A DNA stretch of 51,030 nt from Chromera velia (Eukaryota > Sar > Chromeraceae), in NCBI GenBank assembly GCA_018398765.1, contig JAHBMJ010003878.1, positions 1 through 51,030 on the forward strand, written 5' to 3'. Positions 1 through 10,046 of the stretch are shown one piece after another. A program made the translations under genes and the position numbers. Under the pieces are notes generated by a model, which was given only the letters and a program-made list of their open reading frames with translations, was not told the origin of the DNA and did no database searches. Every line of letters starts with the position of its first letter. The first letter of the stretch is position 1.

Positions 1-1267
1 GGTGATGGGGGAGCGGATGGTGACGGTCACAGCGCACTCACCAGAGGGGGTCTCGGTGGTGCCGGAGGGGCAGTAGTACACGGGGTAGGACTCGATTCTG
101 TTGACGGTGACCTCAACGGGCTGCTTCTCGAAGCGGGCCTTCTTCATAGTGCGGGGCACAGAGGAGGTGGTGGGGGAAGCAGAGGGGAGGGTGACAGTGC
201 AGGTGAAGGAGGCACCAGAGCCGGAGGCGGTGGAGCCAGCGGGGCAGGAGTAGGAGGGGACGAGGTGCTGCTTGGTGAGGGTGAGAGTCTGGGGGAAGGA
301 CTCCACCTTGGGGATCTGGGAGGACACGGGGACCTCGTAGGACTCAAGGGAGGAAGCCTTGAGGGTCACGGAGCAGGTGCCGTCAGCCTTGGCGTTGGAG
401 CCCTGGGGGCAGGTGGAGCCAGTCTTGAGGGTGGAGGCGGGGAGGTTGAAGGTGGCGGGGCGGGAGGAGAGAGTGGGGACGCGGACGGACTTGGAGGAAG
501 AGCCCTGCTCGACAGACTGGAAGGAGAGGCGAGCAACGCAGGAGCCGGAAGCGTCCTGGGTGCCGGAGGGGCAGGCAGTGGAGGACACGGGGGTGTTGAC
601 GGGGAAGCGGAGGGTGGTGGGGATTTCTTCAGTGGAGTACTCAGTGGAGGATCCGGTCACAATGCAAGCACCGCCCTGCATGGTGGAGCCAGAGGGGCAG
701 GTGGGGGCACCGGCAACGGAGACCTGCTTGGTGACGGGGACGCTGAAGGGCTCCCTCTCGACGTGGGTGGAGGTCACGGGGACATCGCGGGACTTGACGG
801 AAGGCACGCGGATCATCCTGGTGGAGGTGCACATGCCAGCGGCATTGGGGCCGGAGGTGCCGGCGGGGCAGAAGGTCTCGGGGACCTGGTGGGGGATGCG
901 CTCAGCGATCTTGGGCTGGGAGCGGGACATGATGCAGGAGGACCCGGAGGCGGAGTAGCCCTGCAAGAAGACACACATAACAGGAGAGAGATGAGAAAGG
1001 CCACCCACAAACACACCACCACCAGAAAGCATCCAAAGCGGAGACACGTGCCGAGGCGGGTGGATGTCACACAAGACTTACAGCGGGGCAGGAGGACACG
1101 GGGGCGATGGTGACGGTCTGGGGGACTCTCTGGGTCTGCAGGGGAGCAGACTCGGAGGTGGTGCACATGTGTCCGTTCAGCTGGTAGCCGGCGGGGCAGG
1201 AGTACTGGATCCCCATGGGGTTGGCAGCCGCAAGGGCGAAAGCAGCGGGCACAGCGAGGAACTTCAT
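1..1267 (-). CDS. Oocyst-wall-protein-like, cysteine-rich secreted protein (3' end outside window)
   Basis: Two coding exons are visible, 1082..1267 and 960 down to the window edge, joined in phase 0 over an intron with a GTAAGT donor and a CTTGCAG acceptor; 382 residues are seen. The start at 1267 gives a signal peptide (MKFLAVPAAFALAAA). The mature part holds eight repeats that each begin CPAG, CPSG or CPQG and close with a second Cys about 9 to 14 residues later, for example CPAGYQLNGHMC and CPSGTTETPSGEC. The splice itself falls inside one repeat (CPA then GYSASGSSC), which confirms the join. Spacers are rich in Ser, Thr, Val and Pro. Evenly spaced CPxG...C units after a signal peptide are typical of coccidian oocyst wall proteins (OWP/COWP), which cross-link by disulfides in protective walls; a role in cyst or cell wall is inferred. 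Other Cys-repeat secreted proteins are possible. No stop codon is reached within the window. Confidence 0.72.
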
Positions 1268-2329
1268 TGTGTTGTTGAAGGAATAGAAAAGGGTTTTGCT
1301 TAAGTCGCGAAGGAAGGGCTGCGCAAGCACAGTGTCGATCAAATAGGGAACACCAAGAAGGATTGGTTTGCGAGGCGGGGGAGGGAGAGAATTTCCCCTC
1401 AAATTACACGTGCCGTGGACCCGTCTCCTTGCCGTCTCTGTGGCAATTTTTGGAAGAGACGCGCGTCTCCTTTTTTCTGTGTCACACTCGAGAGCTGCCA
1501 TCCGAGGCAGGGTGATTTTTGTTGCAGTCTCCTTTGTGCATGCATGCATGTGACAGCTCCGCATGCAGACCACAAAAATCGCCTTGCATGCATGCTGCAG
1601 TGCGCGGAGACACTGTCAGAACTGATCAGAACTGTGACTGAAGTGTCAGACTGATCGGACCGGTACTCAGATCATTCCGATCTGTCGCCCTGATCGAGGT
1701 CGAGCCTGAGAGTCACTCAGAGCCACACACGTTCGTAGGCGTGCCCATGTATGTATATATTTCGAATATCCAACGGCTCCGATGCATCATCTCCATCGCA
1801 AACCGCGTTCCGAGAGCTAGGTGTGTGAGAGAGTTCTGAGAGAGACCAAAGCTCCTCCGAGTGAAAACGATGCAGAACTGCATGGCAAGAATCGTGGAAA
1901 AGAGGATTTGGCTTCCCTACGTCGCTCGACCCTACTTCGCCCTGGCTTCTGCGCCCCGTCTACGCATGGAGGGGAAGCAACGATGTTCACCACGCCACGC
2001 AAGGAAGTTCCGTGTATCAACGGCTTGCTCCTTTGGTCTTTCCAAGCTAAATCGTCACATCTTGCGCGGCATTTTGATCGGGGCAGCACATTGTACTGCG
2101 TTCCTCTTTCTATTGATATTCCGGTATACTCGTGTTGCGTGCTGCTGGTTGTTCGCTACCGTCCTGGTTCTCGGATTGAGGCCGGGCCCCCTACTTGCCC
2201 TTCTGATGGCATTTATCACACGCAGCTCGACTTTCTCACGCAAGTCGGAAGAATGCACCAACCGGACGTATCCCATGAGTCCAAACCTGAGGGTTGTCAC
2301 AAGAGTCGTGCAATCTGATGGTACGAACA
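1268..2329. other. Intergenic stretch upstream of the wall-protein gene
   Basis: No gene is supported here. Overlapping ORFs on both strands have no domain signature. The part next to 1267 should hold the promoter and 5' leader of the wall-protein gene. Short motifs built on GATC, ACTGATC and TGCATGCA recur between about 1530 and 1720, but I see no organised repeat array. Confidence 0.5.
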
Positions 2330-2960
2330 AAAGTTGGGAAGAGGGGATGCAGGTGCGATTTGTGGCTTGGGCCGCTGCTATGAAAACGGTCTGGAAATTG
2401 AGAGGGACCAGACACGCAGAGTTGAAATCTATTCGCAGGCGGTCGAGAGAGCAGTCGAGATGCGATATGAATGCGCAGCCTGGTCCTATGCTACGCACAC
2501 GGTCGGAGCATGGAGAAGCTGGAGAGGTGCGCTCTCGAACTCCGTCAGCAGGCGACCGAAAAAGGAGACGCACGCTGCATCAACTGCTTGGCCTACTGCT
2601 ATTTCAGAGGTCTGGGAGTCCAAAAGGACCAGAAATGCGCATTTGATCTCCATTGGCAGGCGGCTGAGAAGAGAAATGCATGTGCATTGAGCAGCTCGGC
2701 CACCTGCAATAAAATCGGCCGAGGGGTCCCACTGGACTCGTGACTGGAGAAAAATGAGAAAGGCACAGTCGCATTTACCAGCAGGTGATCGCAAGAGAAA
2801 ATGCACATGCCGAGTACAACCTCGCCCGCTGCTACGCAAACGGTAGAGGCTTGGGGAAGGATGAGAAACTGAGAGTCGCACTAAACGACGAAACAGCGAG
2901 AGGAAACAGTCAACAAAATATCAAGTCGCGGCAGCGATGTACTGGTTCAGCATCGCAATG
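2330..2960 (+). pseudogene. Frameshifted Sel1-like repeat (SLR) gene fragment
   Basis: Sel1-like repeat signatures appear one after another in three different frames. The first frame (from about 2334) shows GLGRCYENG followed by a Gln/Val-rich helix. The second (2471-2743) shows LAYCYFRGLGVQKDQ followed by AFDLHWQAAEKRNA, the classic SLR pattern, then stops in GRGVPLDS. The third (from 2785) shows AEYNLARCYANGRGLGKDE and then loses similarity. SLR proteins are alpha-helical solenoids used as adaptors in ER-associated degradation and signalling. Because conserved repeats switch frame at least twice and include a stop, I read this as a decayed copy, not a spliced gene; no convincing splice sites sit at the frame changes. 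The GC content drops sharply just after it. Confidence 0.62.
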
Positions 2961-2980
2961 GCAACTCAGAACTAGACTCA

Positions 2981-3664
2981 GAATCCACCTAAAGATTCCG
3001 TTTAGTATTGGTAAATCTCTCAAAGTAAATTTGTAGAAACTTTTAAATTAAAACTGCTATAAAGTTCAGCTTCTTGAATAGATACAAATATGTCGAATTA
3101 GCTCTGAATTCTAGCTCTGGGATTATTATGAGCGAATTTCAACCCGGGAATCAACCATAAATTCAAGGTGGAAGAAATTTTATCTAAAACTTTATATAGT
3201 AGTGCTAGTAAATTTTAGTTTTCAAACTTAGAAGTTCACTTGCATGTACATGTACTTCTACTTCTGTGAAAGAGTTATTAAACTTAAGTTAACTCTTACT
3301 TCAGTTTTTACTTCAAGTTTGAACTTTCACATAATTAACTGCTATTAATTCTATTAGACAATAAATATGTCAGTAATTTTACAAAATTATAGACATAAGT
3401 TATAAATTACATAGAAGTTTAGCCTTAAAATTAGCTGAGGAGATCGTTGTAACTCAAATTGATGAATTTTTACAGAGAAAATGAACAAAACCATGCATGA
3501 TCGGTCATTAGACTCATCACCTCCAAACAGGTATTTTTCGCCGGTTAAAATCATCTTATCCCTATTGAAATTGATTGAATTCACACAAAAAATTCTTATC
3601 CTGTACTTCTGACCGAACCCTGACTTTTGCTTCATTCAAAAATGCCTGATTTAAATCGTCCGAT
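2981..3664. other. AT-rich island with no recognisable gene
   Basis: From about 3000 to 3660 the composition changes abruptly to AT-rich, with runs such as TTTTAAATTAAAA and a near-palindrome GAGTTA...TAACTC at about 3271-3296. No ORF carries a domain. Similar AT islands occur at about 10610-10960, 23812-24330, 32510-32640 and 39520-40000. Part of it is likely the 3' untranslated and downstream region of the glycosyltransferase gene that ends at 3665. Confidence 0.45.
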
Positions 3665-5458
3665 CTACTGAGAGAGCGCAAGATCCATGTGAAGACACCC
3701 ATCCCAGTAGAAAGCAGGAGGGGAATGGGGGTCTCCAAGTAAGTTGACTGTCTGCTCCCCAAAATTGCTGCAAACACAAAAAGCAGCGATCACCGCCGGG
3801 GTATTGAATACTCAATGTGAAGAAATAGAGAGAAGGGCAAGAATTGCTGTTGAGAAAAAATTACTCTATATATACGCCCCGCCATAGGGACTTACGTTTT
3901 CAGACGCTCATTGACAAGCCACGTCTGTCTTTCAACGCATTTACCCCATTCAAGTAGCAGAAGAAATAGGCCCAAAGCAGAGAAAGAAAGAGAGAAAGAG
4001 AGAGAAAAAAACAAAGAAGAGAGCTTACAACACAAAGAGGAAGAACAGAGAGGGAAGGAGAGCATGCACACACACACACACGCGCGCGCGCGCGCGCGCG
4101 CCGCATGCACTGAGGGAGAGGAAGAGGGAAGGAAAGAAAAATGATATGATCTTGCTTCCTCCACGTGTTCTCTCTGTCAGACAGTCGAACCATGCATCCA
4201 CGCACAGTGCAGACAGGCAGGGCAGGGCAGGATTGTCGATCTGAGCTAATCTAACTCCATGGATATGTATGTAGACTCACTCCATCAGATACACGAAGCT
4301 GTCTCACTCTCAGTACTGCAGGAAAAAAGAGGCCGAGAGTTGGGCAGACCTTCTTGAAAGGACGACGGCTGTTGCACGAGCCAGAACCAGTTGCTGTACG
4401 AAGGCATCCACGGACACCTCTGCAGCCAGTGGAGGAGCTGAGAGGTCTGTGTGTCCTCTGGCACCAAAAAGTTTGGGTCTTCTCAGCTTTCCTCTGCCTC
4501 TATCGTGAAGCTCTGCGACCTCAGGGACATCCCAAACCTGGTCATTGTCGGTAATCAGAACCCAGGGAAGATTGACGGGTGGTTGACGAGAAAACTGCAT
4601 CCCCCCCCCCTCTCCCTCCTCCTGCTCCGCTCTCTCCACTTCCCTCAAGGCCGAAGTCGAACCATCACCACCTTTCGTGCCCTTTCCCTTTGGAGACTCA
4701 TTTGCCTCATCTGTGCTGCTACTGCGCTGGCTGCCAAGCCCGCGGAGGACCTTTGCCTCCACCGACCGTGCACACCGAAGGTAGTCTTGAAGGAAATCCA
4801 AGGGGATTCGGACCGGATCTGTCTCTCCAGCCCTGCCCAGCCTCACGTGCAACGCGAGATACAGAGGCCAACGCGCTTTCGTCGCCCTGCCGCTCCTCCC
4901 AAGACATTCTGCAGTCTCCTCTAGGGATTCTGACACAGTGTGGCAGATCATGGAGAGGCCTGCTTCCTCCAGAGCATCGCTAGGAACGAACAGAGAACGG
5001 AAGAGACGCCGACTGAGGTTCATTTCCAAGTGCAAACCGTAAGACACCGCGACGTTGCTGCAGCAAGACAATCAAGGGAAAGAAAACGAAGGTGCATTGA
5101 CGCACGCGTACTGCGAACAATTCGTGGCAACAGGATCGACAACAATTTTAACAAGAGGCGAAGGAGTCACAGGAAAGGACAGGAAGGGGTACAATCCTCT
5201 CATCGCACATTCGTTCAGTCAAATCACCTCCGGTCAATATGAAAAATCTTCCAAGAACTTAGACAGATAAATAAATGCGGGGACAGCCACGTACGCAGGA
5301 AGACAAGTAAGAGAAAGAAATAGCACGAAGATGAGGTGAAGGAAAAAAACAGCGAGGGATGTGGAGTTGTGGGGGATACAGCAGAGAGCAATGCAAGGGG
5401 AAAAGGGTGTGAGACTGCGGGAAAAAATATGGCTGCCCTGTGTCGGTCCTTCCGTCTG

Positions 5459-5495
<37 letters not shown>

Positions 5496-8400
5496 CCCCC
5501 GCTCTCTCTCCCCCTTTTCTTCTGTCTATTTTTCCTTCCTTTGTACTTTCTTTCTCTCTGAGTCTCTCTTCCTCTTCCTCTTCGTCTCCGTGCCCTTTCT
5601 GTTGCTTCCTCTCCCTCACCTAAGTGCAGAATGTCCTCCCACAATCTCCTCAATTCCCTGCCAATTCAACGTCAAGCTCATCAGCGTCCCTCTGTCCTCT
5701 GTCAACAGCCTCTCTGCCAGACTGGACAACTGAAGCTTGTCCGGGATGCGCCGCCCCCACACCCACCGACTCCCGGCCATCTCTCCTCCCTCTTGCCACT
5801 CATTACAGTTGAGAGACGTCCAATCCAAACTTGACAGACTGGCCGGACGAAGGAAAAGAGGGAGAGGGGTGGGTGTGCGACTACAGATGAAAAAAGGACG
5901 TCGGGATAAGAGGGCAAGCAGAAAGACGGTCAAGATTCCCAGCACTCTGTCTCCATTCCCCCCGCACTCCCCCCACCCAGGGCAGACGTAAACAAGAGGC
6001 GCAGGCCCCCTGTCCTCGCCTCCTGCTGCGTTACCGCCTTTCCCATAATGATTCTCCACATACCGTCTCTGCACTACTGCATGCTCCTGCAGAAGCTTAT
6101 CCAGCCCCCCCCCTCCATGAACACCCTCTGCGGTTGGACCTGGTAGCGAGCGCGGGCTCCATCGGTGGGTGCTCTTTGTGGAGTCACGCGGGGCTGCTCG
6201 CACGGACCTGTCGAGAAAGTCCCGAGATTTCATCTCTGCACATCTGATCAATGCATACCGTGCGTGATGTGCACCTGCCACATACGGGTGGAAGGCTACA
6301 TGGTGTGGAATCGTCTCTTTGTCTGACGAGATTGTCTGGGAGGAAGGGCGCCGCCACACGAGAGAGACAAGGGAACCACCGGAGACATGGAGACTTTTTG
6401 AAATAACAGAATTGACAGCGGGGAGAAATAGAGGTTGATCCCTCTCCCTCTCCACCATCACAAAGTGGACCCTCACCCCCCCCATTTTGATGCTCTGCCT
6501 CAACATGAGTCCCAATTGATCGACCAGACTCTGGGACACTTTCTGCATTGTCAACTCTGCACTCCGACAGTTACTCTCCATTTCAAAAACGAAGGCCAAG
6601 TCAAACGGTTGACGGAATTCGCGGAACAAAGCAAGGCTCGCTACTCTCTCATGTGCAGTCGCACTGTTTCCCTCTACAGAAGAGACAAGAAGCCCCTCTG
6701 GAGGAGACTCAAACACCCCCGCGGCCTTTTCTGATCGGTTCTCCTTGGCCTCTGGTGGCAAAGAAGAGGAAAAGAAGAACTGTCGGATGACATTTCCGTG
6801 CTCCAACCCAAGCCTCTGTGCCACTTCGAGTTGCCACACAAAGAAAAAAGCATCTATTGGAGGACGAACAAAAGAATCAGTCCAAATCAAACCTTCCATC
6901 TCCAAAGCACCTTTCAAAAAAGGAAAAGGAAAAGAGGAGAGAACAGCAACAGTCTCATTCCTTTGATCTACCCCTTCCCTCTCCCGACCCCCTCCTGTCC
7001 TCTCCCTCTCTTCTCTATACCCCTGAGGCAACTGCCCCCATCTCAACGAAGTCAAGGACGAAAAGTCACTCCAGACACGACCTGACCCCAACCCACCTCT
7101 CTTGTTCGCAACCCACTCCTCGGATTCTGAGGCAATCAAATCACCCTTCCCTCTTCCCTTCTCTCCAGAGCCCTGCCAAGAATGCAGAAGCCCCCAAGGG
7201 GGAGCACACGCAGAGCGATTCTGCGCCTCAGAAAAGCTTTGCGCCTTCATGAATTCTATCTCAACTCCTTTCCAAAATCTTTCAACTTTCGCTCTGCCCT
7301 TCTCTACATGAGCTGTCAGAAGCTCTCGAGCTCTGTCTATTGCAATATGTTCTCCATTTCTGATTCTGTCCTCCGATCTCTCCCGCTCGATCTCTGCAAA
7401 ATCCTCATACACAGCTCTGGGCAAAGAGGCTCTACAAGCCTGCCCAGTACTACACGTGTCTCCAGATTGACTGCGAGCCTCGACAGGACAGCCTGCCGAC
7501 ATGAGCCAGTCTGAAGAAAAACAAGAAGTGCCCCCCGTACCCTGCTTTCCCCCTACCCTCTCGAAAGAATCTGAAGAGGAGTTTGGGGAAGAGAACGAAG
7601 AGTCCGACAGGAGGAAACTGCACCCAAGGGCACGACCGTATGTGGTCAGATCTTCAACAAATTTCTCGTAAAGTTTTCCAGTCGATTCCACACAAGCCCT
7701 GCCCAACTCGATCACACCATCGAGCCAGTTCCCACACTCCTCCCCCCCGTCTTTCAACCCCCCCTCCGGAAAGCGAGGCTTTGTAAACACTTCGCTGAGG
7801 AACTCCCTCCCCCTGCCTGTGTAGTATGTCCCCCTGTAATCTGAAACAAAACGTTCAACATCGAGGACTAGTGTCCTGTCGGGGAGACACTTTCCCCTCT
7901 CGGCTGCGAACGGCGGGTGTGCTTCTACTCTAGCCGGCGCATGGAGAGGAGCAGGAGGGGGTCCTGCATGTCCTTTCCTTTGGTCGGGAAGGGAAGTCCA
8001 TCGGCACACACGCTGAAAGGGAAAAGCATCTATCCACCTCTTTCCCATACGAAGAAGAGCTGCTGCTGATACAGGCGGACTGCCACCGCTTTGAATGGCA
8101 GCGTCCAATGAGGAGTAGGGGAAACCCTCAAGTTGACCTTCTCCCTTAAAGTTTCGGACTGACAAAAGATAATCCCAAATCTCCTTCGCCCCCTTGCGGG
8201 AGCGCTCATCCCACACCCACGCACTCCTCACTCCCAGAGCGTCGGCAAAAACAAGTCCGTAGATGTGCGAGGTCACCAAAAGACCGCACGATGAAATTTG
8301 CTTTGCAATCTCCCTCACAGGCCTGTCTGAGGTCGAGAGGATCAGATGCATTTTGTGGGTGTTGTTCCCCCCACTCAATTCCCTCAGCTCTCGTTCGAAT

Positions 8401-9188
8401 TGGGGGACTTTTTCAGCATGAGGCAAGAAACAAAAGGGGTGTGTGGGTCTCTCACGTCCCTCTCCGGCCTCTCCCCTTCCTATGAATTCTGGGAAAATCA
8501 GAGGAAGGAAGAATAAAACAGGATCAGACAAGACTCGGCAACCCTCTTCTTCCCCCCCCACCCCTCCCCCTCTCATGCCTCCACACGCAGCAAGGGCCTC
8601 ACAGCTGTGCGGCCCCCTCACTCCCGCGATGCGCGTGCCCGGCTGCTGCAGGATCCTCTCATACACCCACCGGACCTTTTCTGGAAACATCTCAACGTGA
8701 AACCCCGGGAGGACATATCCGCCTGCCCCTGCAACAACGTCCTCTGGTCTGACTCTGTTCAGGACTGTGCCCACACCCAGCACCTTCCCTTGAAATTCAT
8801 CGTCGTGCGTCACCCAGAGACCCTCCACAGGGTTCTGTACACGCAGCCCAACCGGGGGCACTCCCAGAATCAGCGCACCAATGTCGAGACTCACCCGGTC
8901 CCCAAAGTCAGACCCAAAGTATGGGACGGTCACGAACCAGGGCATCAGCTGCTCTTCACATACACCTGGCCTCTCCGCAAGGAGGTAGCGCTTGAGATCA
9001 GCCGGCCAGGACGGCTTACCCGTCTCCGTCTCCTCCACCCAACCGTTGTGCGGGTCGGCGTCAAAGTTCTGCCACGCGTCACATCGAGTCAAGGTGAAAT
9101 TCCATAAAAGAAGGATCCATGCAACAAAGGGAAGACTGAACCCCAACATCAGAGCACCTCCAGAGATGAACATTCTCTGCATTGGCAT
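3665..9188 (-). CDS. Type II membrane protein: polysaccharide pyruvyl transferase-like domain fused to a fucosyltransferase-like GT-B domain
   Basis: Three exons, 5620..9188, 4350..5057 and 3665..3767, sum to 4380 nt with matching phases and encode 1459 residues. Donors are GTGAGG and GTCTGC; acceptors are TGCTGCAG and TTTGTGTTTGCAG. Residues 7-32 form an N-terminal signal anchor, so the bulk should face the Golgi or ER lumen. Residues about 80-345 resemble polysaccharide pyruvyl transferases (PF04230): GVGTVLNRV, an RGPHSCEAL segment, a VLSDPVLFF strand, and late LLVTSHIYGLVFADALGV with KEIWDYLLS. Residues about 430-1050 are unassigned and partly low complexity. From 1064 a second transferase begins with CPGWGECGGNGDRVLGI, followed by an ALHVRLG segment in exon 2 and a final LSRSNFGEQ motif created only by the exon 2-3 junction, then FYWDGCLHMD. 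This is the layout of GT23/O-FucT-like GT-B enzymes. Start ATG 9188 is the first in frame. Donor sugar and acceptor are not predictable. The fusion suggests two modification steps on one wall or surface glycan (inference). Confidence 0.68.
3975..4101. repeat. Purine run plus alternating CA/CG tract in intron 2
   Basis: Within intron 2 of the glycosyltransferase gene, a GA-rich purine run (about 3975-4058) is followed by an uninterrupted alternating purine-pyrimidine tract at 4062-4101: GCATG, seven CA units and ten CG units. Such CG/CA alternation is the sequence class most prone to left-handed Z-DNA. It is intronic and has no coding role. Confidence 0.85.
5462..5491. repeat. (CT)15 microsatellite in intron 1
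   Basis: A perfect CT run on the + strand lies inside intron 1 (5058-5619) of the glycosyltransferase gene, about 130 bases downstream of its 5' splice site, where the transcript would read as (AG)n. It is surrounded by further pyrimidine-rich sequence up to the donor. Confidence 0.85.
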
Positions 9189-10024
9189 TCAATAAATCTC
9201 TTCCACGGTTTGATTCGTGTTCTCTCTCATCTTTCCAACACCGTGATGCTCCACGGGGTGTCGAGCGTATTGGACCAGTCGACAAGTGGCACCGTAATGA
9301 ATCAAAGCTACTGTATGTCAGTGACCCAAGTACCCATCTGAAGCACTGCAGCATACAATAGATTACAATAGCATACAAGCACAGCACGCGCGTAGGCGGG
9401 AAATGACGGGAAAGATACGCCCGTCGGAATGATCTTGTTGTCATGCAGTCTCGTTTGAAATTTTGTGCAGCTGACGCTCCGACGGGTCTCACTGACAAGA
9501 CTGACAATGGCCGGGCCCAGGCCATACCAGGCCGGCATTTAAAAATTAACTAGGTCCGAACAAAACCCTCAATCATCACTAGATCCGCCCCTCATATGTG
9601 GGGACGCGGCATGCATAACAAAACCCTCGATCATCAAAGACTGCATGCCACTTAACTAGTTAAAAAAAAAAAAAAAATGACGATCTTTTTTCGTGTTTGA
9701 ATATTTTTGAATGAGAAAGTGTATACAATCAGGAAAAAGGATGAATAGGGATGTGAAAGAAAACAACGGTCCCGTTCCTAGTTGGATTCACGGAGGGTGA
9801 ATTCCGGTCCTGGCCTTTCCATTCGTCCCTTCGCCCCGATCCAAAGAAAAGAGCGACGCGCACGTGGCGGCCCGTCCACACAGGGTGGCGGGGCGCCTGC
9901 GACAGAGGTGTGCATGTTGTAAGTTCCATGGTATGGCCTGCATGCACTTTGGAGTAAGAAATACACCCGAGGCACTCACCATGGTGGTGTGTACTCCGGG
10001 CCTTCATATGGGATTTAATTAGGA

Positions 10025-10046
10025 CGATGGTGCGGTTACACCATCG
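10025..10046. repeat. Perfect 8-bp hairpin
   Basis: CGATGGTG at 10025-10032 and CACCATCG at 10039-10046 form a perfect inverted repeat around a 6-base loop. There is no T run after it and no gene boundary beside it, so a regulatory role is not supported; it may be a remnant of a mobile element end. Confidence 0.5.

Noticed and set aside
265-1113. 282-residue Gly-rich ORF on the + strand
   Set aside because: It is the antisense of the Cys-repeat wall protein; glycine arises from the complement of the CPSG/CPAG-rich codons.
4310-4349. Stop at 4310 as the glycosyltransferase end
   Set aside because: Reading through gives no conserved C-terminus, while splicing to 3767 gives LSRSNFGEQ and FYWDGC.
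9661-9676. A-run as a retroposon tail
   Set aside because: No target duplication or recognisable transcript lies upstream of it.
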